Source of the DNA: an uncultured Clostridia bacterium
GTDB lineage: Bacteria; Bacillota; Clostridia; TANB77; CAG-508
Assembly (NCBI GenBank): GCA_934168355.1
Contig: CAKPNI010000015.1
Span: 1-34,997, forward strand
Reading direction: 5' to 3'
DNA length: 34,997 bases
The notes beneath the pieces are model-generated. The model saw nothing but the letters and a program-made list of their open reading frames with translations. It did no database searches and was not told the origin of the DNA. Position 1 is the first letter of the stretch. Each line of letters opens with the position of its first letter. Below are positions 8,032 through 16,257 of this stretch, piece after piece. A program made the position numbers and the translations under genes.

Positions 8032-10203
8032 TCATTCTTCTACGTCCTCAGCTTTTTCTTCTTTACTTTCACTATTGCTTTCTTCTACAACATCTGCTCT
8101 CTTTTCTCTAAGCTCATTCATTGCTAAATTAATTCTACCTTGATTATCAATTTCGATAACCTTAACAGTAACTTTTTCGCCAATTTGAACATAATCTTCA
8201 ACTCTTCTAATATGTTCTTTTGCAATTCTAGAAATGTGAAGAAGTCCTTCTTTTCCATTTCCTAAATCAACAAATGCTCCATAAGAAGTTATTCTTGTAA
8301 CAGCTCCATAATAAATTCCGCCAACTTCGATTTCGCGAACGATATCTTCTATCATATCTAAAGCATCATAAGCTTTTTCACTGTTTTCTCCATAGATATA
8401 AACTTGTCCATCTTCTTCAATATCTATTTTAACACCTGTTTCGTCTATAATTTTGTTAATTACTTTTCCACCAGTACCTATAACATCTTTTATTTTTTCT
8501 GGTTTTATTTTTGTTGTAATTATTTTTGGTGCATATTCAGATATTTCTGCTCTTGGCTCACCTAAAACTGGTAACATTATGTCATTTAAGATGTACATAC
8601 GAGCTTTATGTGTTCTTTCAAATGCTTCTTTTATTATATCATAAGATAATCCGTCTACTTTTATATCAACTTGTATAGCAGTAATTCCTTTTTCTGTTCC
8701 ACCAACTTTAAAGTCCATATCTCCGAAAAAGTCTTCTATTCCTTGGATATCTGTCATCATAACATAGTTATCTGGATTTTCTGGGTCTGTTATTAAACCT
8801 GTTGAAATTCCTGCAACTGGTCTTTTTATTGGAACACCTGCATCCATTAATGATAATGTACTTGCACATATACTTCCTTGTGATGTTGAACCATTTGATG
8901 ATAATATTTCAGATACAACTCTTATTGCATATGGAAATTCTTCTACAGATGGTAATACTGGAACTAATGCTTTTTCAGCTAAAGCACCATGACCTATTTC
9001 ACGTCTTCCTGGGCCTCTTGATGTTCTTGCTTCTCCAACTGAATATGCTGGGAAGTTATATTGATGCATATATCTTTTTGATTTTTCTAAATCTATTCCA
9101 TCTAAGTCTTGTTCTTCACTTATCATTCCAAGTGTTGTAATTGACATTACTTGTGTTAATCCTCTTGTAAACATTGCACTTCCATGTACTCTTGGAAGTA
9201 AACCTACTTCACATGATAGTGGTCTTATTTCGTCTAATGTTCTTCCATCTACACGTTTGTGTTCATAGAAAATCATATCTCTCACAATTTTTTTCTCTAA
9301 TTTGTATAGAGCTTCTCCGATATTAGATTTGTCTTCTTCGAATTTTTCTTCACCGAATTTTTCTTTATATTCTTCATTTACTTTTTCTGTTAATTTGTCG
9401 ATGTTGTTATCTCTTACTTGCTTATCTCTTTCAGTAACTGCAACTTTCATTTCATCTTTATAGTTTTCTGCTAAATAGTCATATATTTCAGGTATAACTG
9501 CAAATGATTTATATTCAAATTTTGGCTTTCCTATTTCTTCTTTCATTTTTGAAATGAATTCACATATTTTTTTGATTTCAACATGTGCAGTTTCGATTGC
9601 TTCTAACATTTTTTCATCAGATACTTCATTTGCACCTGCTTCTATCATTGCTATTTTGTCATGTGTTCCTGCAACTGTTAGAGTTAAGTCGCTTTTTTCC
9701 CTTTCAGCAACTGTTGGATTTATTATAATTTCGCCATCTATTAAACCTACATTTACTGCTGCTGTTGGTCCACCAAATGGGATATCTGATATTGATAAAG
9801 CTGCTGAAGCTCCTATCATTGCTGCAACCTCTGGAGAGTTATCTTGTTCTACAGATAAAACTGTACAAACCACTACTACGTCATTTCTGAAGTCTTTTGG
9901 GAATAATGGTCTTAAAGGTCTATCTATTGCTCTTGATGTTAATATTGCCTTATCTGATGGTTTTCCCTCTCTTTTTGTGTATGAACCTGGTATTTTTCCT
10001 ACTGAATATAATTTTTCTTCAAAATCTACTGATAATGGGAAAAAGTCTATTCCCTCTTTTGGTTCTTTTGATGCTGTTACATTTACCATAACAACTGTGT
10101 CTCCATATCTTACCAAGACACTTCCATTGGCTAGAGCTGCCATTTTTCCTGTTTCTATTGTTAATTTTCTTCCTGCTAATTCTGTTTCATAAACTTTAAA
10201 CAT
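8032..10203 (-). CDS. pnp: Polyribonucleotide nucleotidyltransferase (PNPase)
   Basis: 723 aa, full length. It is a phosphorolytic 3'-5' exoribonuclease. Two RNase PH-like domains are visible (first: GRKLTIETGKMAALANGSVL, FFPLSVDFEEKLYSVGKIPG; second: KRVDGRTLDEIRPLSCE, TRGLTQVM, with catalytic-site GDMDFKVGGTE). They are followed by a KH domain (KIKDVIGTGGKVINKIIDE) and an S1 domain (YYGAVTRITSYGAFVDLGNG). The tail is acidic. AAAGGAGAAA precedes the ATG. It follows rpsO, as in many bacteria, with a long hairpin in its leader that may be an RNase III autoregulation site. Confidence 0.98.
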   Translation of the reverse strand: MFKVYETELAGRKLTIETGKMAALANGSVLVRYGDTVVMVNVTASKEPKEGIDFFPLSVDFEEKLYSVGKIPGSYTKREGKPSDKAILTSRAIDRPLRPLFPKDFRNDVVVVCTVLSVEQDNSPEVAAMIGASAALSISDIPFGGPTAAVNVGLIDGEIIINPTVAEREKSDLTLTVAGTHDKIAMIEAGANEVSDEKMLEAIETAHVEIKKICEFISKMKEEIGKPKFEYKSFAVIPEIYDYLAENYKDEMKVAVTERDKQVRDNNIDKLTEKVNEEYKEKFGEEKFEEDKSNIGEALYKLEKKIVRDMIFYEHKRVDGRTLDEIRPLSCEVGLLPRVHGSAMFTRGLTQVMSITTLGMISEEQDLDGIDLEKSKRYMHQYNFPAYSVGEARTSRGPGRREIGHGALAEKALVPVLPSVEEFPYAIRVVSEILSSNGSTSQGSICASTLSLMDAGVPIKRPVAGISTGLITDPENPDNYVMMTDIQGIEDFFGDMDFKVGGTEKGITAIQVDIKVDGLSYDIIKEAFERTHKARMYILNDIMLPVLGEPRAEISEYAPKIITTKIKPEKIKDVIGTGGKVINKIIDETGVKIDIEEDGQVYIYGENSEKAYDALDMIEDIVREIEVGGIYYGAVTRITSYGAFVDLGNGKEGLLHISRIAKEHIRRVEDYVQIGEKVTVKVIEIDNQGRINLAMNELREKRADVVEESNSESKEEKAEDVEE

Positions 10204-10266
10204 AAAATTTCTCCTTTTTTATTATATTTTTTACACCCCGTTAATCTAAGCTTATATTATTAGCAT

Positions 10267-10314
10267 GTAACCTCTATAATGTGTTTAAGATTTTAAGCAC
10301 ATTATACAAGCTAC
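10267..10314 (-). promoter_or_regulatory. Long leader hairpin upstream of pnp
   Basis: Transcribed from the minus strand, the arms GTAGCTTGTATAATGTGCTT (plus AA) and TTAAACACATTATAGAGGTT (plus AC) pair over 22 positions. There is one G-G mismatch, a few G-U pairs and an AATC loop. The hairpin lies 63 nt before the pnp start. In E. coli a long pnp leader stem is cut by RNase III for PNPase autocontrol (known). The same role here is inference. Confidence 0.65.
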
Positions 10315-10351
10315 ACTTAGGCTAATACATAAACTTACTATAAAACTTTAA

Positions 10352-10381
10352 AAAAGAAGGGCAAAAATTCCTCCTGCCCCC
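10352..10381 (-). terminator. Probable rpsO terminator
   Basis: Minus strand GGGCA ... TGCCC stem followed by TTCTTTTTT, 10 bp after the rpsO stop. The stem is only 5-6 bp with an 11-nt loop, so partial read-through into pnp is likely. Confidence 0.6.
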
Positions 10382-10390
10382 CTAATATAA

Positions 10391-10657
10391 TTATTTTCTT
10401 AATCCTAATTTAGCAACTATTTCTCTATATCTGTTTACGTCTTTTTTAGCTAAATAGTTTAATAAATTTCTTCTTTTACCAACCATTTTTAAAAGTCCTC
10501 TTCTAGAGTGATTGTCTTTTTTGTGAACTTTTAAGTGTTCTGTTAGTTCATTGATTCTTTCTGTTAAAAGAGCGATTTGTACTTCTGGTGAACCAGTGTC
10601 TTTTTCATCTCTTTTATATTTTGCTATTATTTCAGCTTTTGATTCTTTTGATATCAT
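10391..10657 (-). CDS. rpsO: 30S ribosomal protein S15
   Basis: 88 aa, the standard S15 length. The sequence contains DTGSPEVQIALLTERINEL, the HKKDNHSRRGL 16S rRNA-binding motif and KRRNLLNYLAKKD. It binds the central domain of 16S rRNA early in small-subunit assembly. The start is set by TAGGAGGTG 8 nt upstream. It has its own promoter at 10754-10782 and is followed by pnp, a widely conserved pairing. Confidence 0.98.
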   Translation of the reverse strand: MISKESKAEIIAKYKRDEKDTGSPEVQIALLTERINELTEHLKVHKKDNHSRRGLLKMVGKRRNLLNYLAKKDVNRYREIVAKLGLRK

Positions 10658-10753
10658 AGTTTACACCTCCTACTTTCTTTTTCTCCTTAAACCTGGTTTA
10701 AAATCGGGTGTGTTAATTATTTAACTAAGTTTAAGGAATTTTTTACATAAGCT

Positions 10754-10782
10754 ATTTTACTACATTTTTTGAGTTTTGGCAA
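10754..10782 (-). promoter_or_regulatory. Sigma-A promoter for rpsO
   Basis: Minus strand TTGCCA (10777-10782), 17-nt spacer, TAAAAT (10754-10759), about 90 nt upstream of the rpsO start. The leader between is AT-rich and also contains CCTGGTTTAAAATCGGG, with no strong fold seen. Confidence 0.65.
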
Positions 10783-10817
10783 GGATTTTTGAAAAATTGG
10801 GTGTAAAAAATTCAGCC

Positions 10818-12500
10818 CTATATTTCCTGAACATAAATTTCATTTCCTGCTACAACAATCGTATATTTTTTTAATCCCTCTATATCTTTTATATCCTCAA
10901 AACTACTATATCTTTCAATTTGCTCTCTTGCCTCTTTTTGTTTATCTTCTAACTTTGCCGTTTCTCCTTTTTTTATATACTTAAATTCTACCATTATTGC
11001 CTTATATCCTTTTGTTCTATCTCTTGGCACAAGCAAAATATCCGGATAATTTCTATTTACTTCCATCTCTGATTTTGTAGAATATATTGGTAATGTCATT
11101 GATATACAATAGAATATTAATTTAATATATTTTTCATCAAATTTTATAAAGTCTCGATTTGATAAATTGTTTAAATATATTTTTAATGTTTTTACCATTT
11201 TATCAATTTTACCCTCTTTAGCTATTTCTCTTAATATTTCTTGAGTTGTTGCATCATCAACTTTAAATTCAGCCTCTTTATCTATTAACTTCATAAAATA
11301 ATCAACATAAATTTCCCTCATAACTTTATTAGGTGTTTTTAGTTCTGGCATTCCTAGGTCTTCACCAAATATTGTTAAATACCCTAAATAATATAGCATT
11401 GATATCATATGTGTTTCTGTAAATTCTATTGCTGGGTTAAATTTTTTTACAATGTTATTTACTATTGGTTCTCCTTGCACTGTTTGTCTTAATATTTCTA
11501 ATCTATTTTCACCTTTACATAGGTCTAGCATTTTTCCGATTTTACTGTAATCACTTGCTATGTTCATATCTATCAAATCGCTTGGTATCTCTCCTAATCT
11601 AATATATCTTGATAAGAAATATAGACACATATTTGAATTATATATTTGATTTTTTGCATTTAAACTAAATTTATATCCGTCATAATTTTCTTTCATTATC
11701 GGTAATATTTTGTCTTGCTCTTCTATAGATATTTCTTGGTTGTTTAAAATTCCGACTAACTCATCTCTAGTAAATCCCATCATATCATTAAAATCTATAT
11801 CTTGAGTTATATCTGTTCCAATATTAAATCCACTTGTCAAACTATCTAATGTTATTGGTGCTACCCCTGTTATAAATATTCTATCTACTACCGTTTCTGT
11901 TCCTTCTTTTAAAACTTCATACCATTTTCTTACTCTTCCATTTTTAGATACTAAACTTCTAAAGTTTTCTGGTGAAAATCCTAGTAGTTCATTTGCAAAA
12001 TGGTCGTATTCGTCTATTATTACATATATTTTGTCATCTGGTTTTTGAAGCTTAAACGCTTCTATTAAACTCCTTAATATTCCCTCTGTTGTTTGCTCTT
12101 GATTTACATAGAAATCTATTCCATATTTTTTTGCAAAACCATCTATAAATATGGAAACTTTTTCCTTAAATCCTTTCATTGTTGTTTCTTCATTTTCTGT
12201 ATTTATTCCGGAAAAGTTAAATCTTAATATACAATAGCTGTTTCTTAATTTTGTTGGATTTTTTCCTATATATGTGTTTCCATACAAACTCTCGAACTTG
12301 TCTACTTTATTTTTGTCATAATAGTTTTCCAACACACTTGTAAATAGTGTTTTTCCGAATTTTCTTGGACGTAAAAACATTATGTTGGTTTCTGATAGAT
12401 TTTCTAGCTTTTCTATGTATTTTGTTTTGTCTACATAGTAATATCCATCATTTATCATTTTTTCATAGTTACTTATTCCATATGGCATTTTTAATCTCAT
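10818..12500 (-). CDS. AAA-ATPase-like / PD-(D/E)XK nuclease-like protein
   Basis: 560 aa. The N-terminal part matches the AAA-ATPase-like family (PF09820): MPYGISNYEKMINDGYYYVDKT, then a P-loop variant RPRKFGKTLF and a Walker B region YVIIDEYDHFAN. The C-terminus is the PD-(D/E)XK-9 type (PF08011): YPDILLVP, then IMVEFKYIKKG gives the D...ExK core. This family is expanded in gut Bacteroidota and Clostridia, and its role is unclear, perhaps defence or DNA-related. I chose ATG 12500 since AAAGG lies 11 nt upstream; a GTG four codons earlier lies in the ribosome binding site itself. It is a lone gene with its own promoter. Confidence 0.85.
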   Translation of the reverse strand: MRLKMPYGISNYEKMINDGYYYVDKTKYIEKLENLSETNIMFLRPRKFGKTLFTSVLENYYDKNKVDKFESLYGNTYIGKNPTKLRNSYCILRFNFSGINTENEETTMKGFKEKVSIFIDGFAKKYGIDFYVNQEQTTEGILRSLIEAFKLQKPDDKIYVIIDEYDHFANELLGFSPENFRSLVSKNGRVRKWYEVLKEGTETVVDRIFITGVAPITLDSLTSGFNIGTDITQDIDFNDMMGFTRDELVGILNNQEISIEEQDKILPIMKENYDGYKFSLNAKNQIYNSNMCLYFLSRYIRLGEIPSDLIDMNIASDYSKIGKMLDLCKGENRLEILRQTVQGEPIVNNIVKKFNPAIEFTETHMISMLYYLGYLTIFGEDLGMPELKTPNKVMREIYVDYFMKLIDKEAEFKVDDATTQEILREIAKEGKIDKMVKTLKIYLNNLSNRDFIKFDEKYIKLIFYCISMTLPIYSTKSEMEVNRNYPDILLVPRDRTKGYKAIMVEFKYIKKGETAKLEDKQKEAREQIERYSSFEDIKDIEGLKKYTIVVAGNEIYVQEI

Positions 12501-12533
12501 TTGTGTCAACACCTTTCTCTTTTTACTTTTTAT

Positions 12534-12562
12534 ATTGTACTAAAAAAATAAGAAAATAGCAA
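12534..12562 (-). promoter_or_regulatory. Promoter for the AAA-ATPase-like gene, overlapping the upstream terminator
   Basis: Minus strand TTGCTA (12557-12562), 17-nt spacer, TACAAT (12534-12539). The -35 hexamer lies inside the arm of the terminator of the preceding gene. Confidence 0.55.
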
Positions 12563-12581
12563 TGTTTTTTGCTATTTTCTT
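12550..12581 (-). terminator. Intrinsic terminator of the pilin-like/C-type-lectin gene
   Basis: A 13-bp stem AAGAAAATAGCAA / TTGCTATTTTCTT with a 6-nt loop, followed on the minus strand by ATTTTTTTAG. It starts 13 bp after the stop codon. Confidence 0.85.
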
Positions 12582-12593
12582 GCGTAAAATTTA

Positions 12594-13976
12594 CTACTTC
12601 CAAAGCACAATACGAAAACCAACGTTGTCATATGAGATATTAGTAGCAGCACTGTCACGATTCTTAGCGGGATTGCTTGAACCCATACCATAGTAACTGC
12701 CTCCTCTATGAACACAAGGATTGCTAGTACTCGAGTTTTCTTTTGTCCATTCCCATACATTTCCAGCTATATCGTATATATTTTGCAAGTTTGTTGCTTC
12801 TGTTGCCCCTGTTGTTAATAATATTGCATTATAATATAAACTTTGAGGCTTCTTTACTCCTCCTGTCACTAAATCACTTTTTTCTTCACTATTATAATCA
12901 AACCAATCTGATAACTCTTTGTACTTTGCAAATTTTCCTCTATTTAGTGTAAATTCTGACTCATAATGATTTCCAATTGTAGAGCTGTTTATTGTTAAGT
13001 TTTCTTTTGTAGTTGCATTTTTGGTTTCAATATATTTCAATGTTAAATCCCATTGCAATCCATATATTAAACTACTTGTTACTCCGTTATAATTCATTCC
13101 TGTCGACAAATCTTCTGCTTGATCTCTTCTTACCCAATTATAAGGATAAGCATTTTCCTTTATTACTACTTTTTGTGTTGTTGGATGTTCTGTATAATAA
13201 TCATCTTTATAATCTCTTACTGTTTCACCCTTACTTTTATCTATTTCATATCCTGCTTCATATCTTCCTATCCAAAATCCTCCATTTGTATATACACTCT
13301 TTAACATATCTTTATAATCATCTGAATATGTTATTCCATCTGTATTTGTGTCTTTATAAGATGAATTCGAATAATCTACTGTATATGCTTTCAAGCAATC
13401 CCTTATTTTTTCCCAATCATTTGCCGAACTTGGAGTTCCATTTGTATTATATTTTGAATCCGAATATATTGTTATTGGCACTTCCACCCACACATATTCA
13501 TTGCCTTTACTGTCTTTTATTACTAATCCAGTAGATAAATCCCCTTCTTTTTTTGTAAATGCATTATTTGGCAAATATGGCGTTGTTCCCTCTCCTGTTG
13601 GTAATGTTTCTATATTTTCTTTAGTACTGTCTATTTTATATTCTTTTTCATTTACAGTTATTGTCCATCCGTCTGTTTCATTCCCGGAAATTTCATACTT
13701 TCCTTCTCCTATATTGTTATTTAATTCTTTTTTTAAATTTAAATCTGTTAAATTTCCTTGTCCTTGTGAAGCTGCATTTATCACTGATACTTTTACTAAT
13801 TCATCTATTTGTGCCACTTTTGTTTTTTCTTGTGCTTCATTTGTCCTATTGAGTATTCCATTCTGTCCAGTTAACATTGTTATACTTATTCCTGCTAAAA
13901 TTAATAGCACAATAATTGTTACAACTAAAGCAATTAGGGTTATTCCTTTGTTTCTTCTTAATGTTTCTTTTAACAT
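12594..13976 (-). CDS. Pilin-leader protein with C-type-lectin/FGE-sulfatase fold
   Basis: 460 aa. The N-terminus has a prepilin-like leader: basic LRRNKG, then ITLIALVVTIIVLLILAG, with likely cleavage after the Gly. The usual Glu at position +5 is replaced by Ala. A short stalk follows (MLTGQNGILNRTNEA). From about residue 150 the protein looks like the FGE-sulfatase/C-type-lectin fold: EYVWVEVP, GFWIGRYEAGYE, GNVWEWT, HRGGSYYG and the terminal GFRIVLWK. It is probably secreted and surface-exposed. The last ~50 codons are about 42% GC by hand count, clearly richer than upstream, and rich in NNC/NNT codons, as in variable regions of diversity-generating retroelements. No reverse transcriptase is present. 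Unlike the two LRR paralogues, its leader is in frame. Confidence 0.8.
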   Translation of the reverse strand: MLKETLRRNKGITLIALVVTIIVLLILAGISITMLTGQNGILNRTNEAQEKTKVAQIDELVKVSVINAASQGQGNLTDLNLKKELNNNIGEGKYEISGNETDGWTITVNEKEYKIDSTKENIETLPTGEGTTPYLPNNAFTKKEGDLSTGLVIKDSKGNEYVWVEVPITIYSDSKYNTNGTPSSANDWEKIRDCLKAYTVDYSNSSYKDTNTDGITYSDDYKDMLKSVYTNGGFWIGRYEAGYEIDKSKGETVRDYKDDYYTEHPTTQKVVIKENAYPYNWVRRDQAEDLSTGMNYNGVTSSLIYGLQWDLTLKYIETKNATTKENLTINSSTIGNHYESEFTLNRGKFAKYKELSDWFDYNSEEKSDLVTGGVKKPQSLYYNAILLTTGATEATNLQNIYDIAGNVWEWTKENSSTSNPCVHRGGSYYGMGSSNPAKNRDSAATNISYDNVGFRIVLWK

Positions 13977-14004
13977 TTTTGTCCTCCTATTTTTTTATTC
14001 TTTT

Positions 14005-14033
14005 ATACTATCATATTATGAATATTTTTGCAA
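14005..14033 (-). promoter_or_regulatory. Promoter for the pilin-like/C-type-lectin gene
   Basis: Minus strand TTGCAA (14028-14033), 17-nt spacer, TAGTAT (14005-14010). AGGAGG lies just before the start codon. Confidence 0.65.
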
Positions 14034-14175
14034 TCATTTTTGCAGCTGTTTTTTATTACATTTTTATTTATTACAAATTAAAAATTTCTCAAACTATAAA
14101 TTGTAACTCAAAACTTGCTTTTTTTCTCCAACTATTATAAAATCTTGCTAAAATATAAAAAAGGAGACCTCACAA

Positions 14176-15310
14176 ATGACACCTAATGCATTAAGAAGTC
14201 AATATATATCATTAATAAAGCCATTTATCCCCAATAAATTTCAAAATACTATTACAGTATCCTCAGCTTTAAGAGCAAATTTTTCTGCCGGTTGGAATGA
14301 CACTCCACCATATTGTAATGAAAATTTAGGTTATACATTAAATATACCAATTTCATATAAAAATGCATTTCCCGTTAATGTAAAAATAGAAAAAATAAAT
14401 ATGCCTAAAATTATACTATCTAATAGCTATTCAGAAGTTGAAATAACAAACATGTTAGAATTAACCAATTGTCAATCTCCAAATGCTCCTTTTGCACTTC
14501 ACAAATCTGCAATTTTAGCATCAGGGCTCATACCATTTGACCTTGACTTTAATTTGCAATGTTTTTTTAATAAAAATTTGGGGTTTAAACTAACTACAAA
14601 TGTAATCGATATTCCTGTTGGTTCTCGGTCTTGGTACTAGCAGTATTTTACTTTATTCTTGTATAAAAGCAATTTTTATGTTTTGTTGGCAAAGCTATAC
14701 TGATTTAAATCTCTTTCATATGACTACTTGTGCAGAACAAATTATGAATACTGGTGGAGGTTATCAAGACGCAATTGGCTCATCTAATAATGGATTTAAA
14801 TTAATTCATTTTAGTCCTGGAATTTTGCCATCAATTTATTGCGAGTCCATTCCTATAAAAAGTGATATCCAAGAAAAACTTAAAAACAAAATCGTTTTTG
14901 TTTATACAGGTAAAACTCGTATTGCAAAAAATTTACTTTCATCTATTATGGGAAATTATATTAGCAACGATGCCAATACAATACATACACTAAAAAATAT
15001 TGGGCAAACCGCTATGGATATGAAAAATAATCTTGTTAATGGAGATTTAAAATCTTTTGGCTCAAATATGATGAAAAGCTTTCATTTAAATATAGATTTA
15101 AATAAAAGCTTCACTAATAATACAATTGATAATATTATCAACTTTTCTGCCAATTATTTAGACGGATACATGCTATCTGGAGCTGGCAATGGTGGATTTC
15201 TTACATTATTGCTAAATGATGATATCTCCAAGGAAACATTTGCTAATATTTTGACTTCAAAATTTTGTAATTCAAATATAAAAATCTATGATTTTGATCT
15301 TAAATTTTAA
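14176..15310 (+). CDS. L-fucokinase (GHMP kinase) with a +1 frameshift at CGG
   Basis: Read with one +1 shift this is a 377-aa GHMP kinase like the C-terminal half of Bacteroides FKP. Visible are ANFSAGWNDTPPYC at the N-terminus, the ATP loop PVGSGLGTSSILL, NTGGGYQDAIG, VYTGKTRIAKNLL and the C-terminal LSGAGNGGFLTLLL. The enzyme would phosphorylate L-fucose at C1. Codon 151 is CGG (14626-14628); in the zero frame a TAG follows three codons later. Skipping the C gives GGT, the first Gly of GLGTSS, an essential ATP-binding residue. The start has AAGGAG 8 nt upstream. It converges on the GDP-fucose pyrophosphorylase gene. It is either a recoded gene or a one-base pseudogene; the pattern shared with four other genes favours recoding. 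Confidence 0.82.
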
Positions 15311-15354
15311 TACTTATTAGACAATAGATGTACTTTTTATCAAAGGTACATCTA

Positions 15355-16257
15355 TTATTCAAAAATCATCTTTTCATTTTTTGTTCTTTCATTTGCTATT
15401 TTAAAAAATTCCTCTGTTGTTCCATAATGTATAAATTTTCCATCCTCAAAACTTTCAACTTTTAAAATTTTACCATTTAGCCTATCCCATATTTCTGTTC
15501 TTGTTTTTAATAATTTCTCTGTTATTTCCATTTCAGACTTTTGATACAAATATTTTTTAAATTCTGCCTCTAGACATAATGGATTTAACAAATCAGTATA
15601 CAGATTTATTATTACATCATTAGAAAAATTTACTTTTTTCAAATCATTTAAAGTATTTTCATTAAAATAAATTATACCTGTATCAATATTAACTTGATTT
15701 TTTTCATTCACAGCTCCTTTGTTTTTTAATACTTCTACAGGTTCCTTTTGTAATGCTTCTTTTAAAATCCCTTCTTCATTTGCAACAAATACGCCATGTC
15801 TTTTTCCTTGTTCGGCATCAGTTAAAACTGAAAAAGCTGTGTTTTCTTTAAATTCATTTTTGTTTATTTTTTTATAAACAGTTGTACAATCTCCAGATAC
15901 AATCAAAATACCAGGTAGCATTCTTTCTCCTATCGGCATAGTTTCTTCAATTATTTCATCAAATACTATTTTATTTTTGCCTAAAAAAGTTGGAATACAT
16001 ATTTTTCCTTTTTTTGCATATAAAGGCATCCTTTGACACTTTCCTGCAGAATTTATTAATAAAACTTTTTTGTTTTCTATTTCCATTTGTTTTACTAAAT
16101 TTAATACTGCTCCACCAGAGCCTACTTTTTTCTTTTCTATCAATATTTTATATTCTAAGTTGCTTTGCAAATTTCGCTCTAATAGCTTATTTTCTAGATA
16201 ATCCTTTTGAAATTGATTAGCAACTGTTATTATTACATAATCAAACACCTTTGCCAC
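15355..16257 (-). CDS. GDP-L-fucose pyrophosphorylase-like protein (FKP N-terminal domain)
   Basis: 300 aa. The sequence resembles the nucleotidyltransferase half of bifunctional fucokinase/fucose-1-phosphate guanylyltransferase: DYVIITVANQFQKDYLENKL, VGSGGAVLNLV, the NTP-binding INSAGKCQRMPLYA with GKICIPTFLG, LIVSGDCTTVY and the C-terminal FIHYGTTEEFF. It would make GDP-fucose from GTP and fucose-1-phosphate. It is shorter than the ~580-aa domain of FKP, and the kinase half is a separate, convergent gene (14176-15310). A GTG start with GGGAG 7 nt upstream overlaps the GT10 gene by 17 bp, so it is cotranscribed with the fucosyltransferase. Good call from context and motifs. Confidence 0.75.
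   Translation of the reverse strand: MAKVFDYVIITVANQFQKDYLENKLLERNLQSNLEYKILIEKKKVGSGGAVLNLVKQMEIENKKVLLINSAGKCQRMPLYAKKGKICIPTFLGKNKIVFDEIIEETMPIGERMLPGILIVSGDCTTVYKKINKNEFKENTAFSVLTDAEQGKRHGVFVANEEGILKEALQKEPVEVLKNKGAVNEKNQVNIDTGIIYFNENTLNDLKKVNFSNDVIINLYTDLLNPLCLEAEFKKYLYQKSEMEITEKLLKTRTEIWDRLNGKILKVESFEDGKFIHYGTTEEFFKIANERTKNEKMIFE

Noticed and set aside
12572..12760. 62-codon ORF in another frame of the C-type-lectin gene
   Set aside because: It lies wholly within a gene with clear motifs and its own terminator; it is a frame shadow of a GC-richer segment.
14115..14141. Promoter for the fucokinase gene (TTGCTT ... TATAAA)
   Set aside because: The spacer is only 15 nt and the region is AT-rich, so the match is too weak to list.
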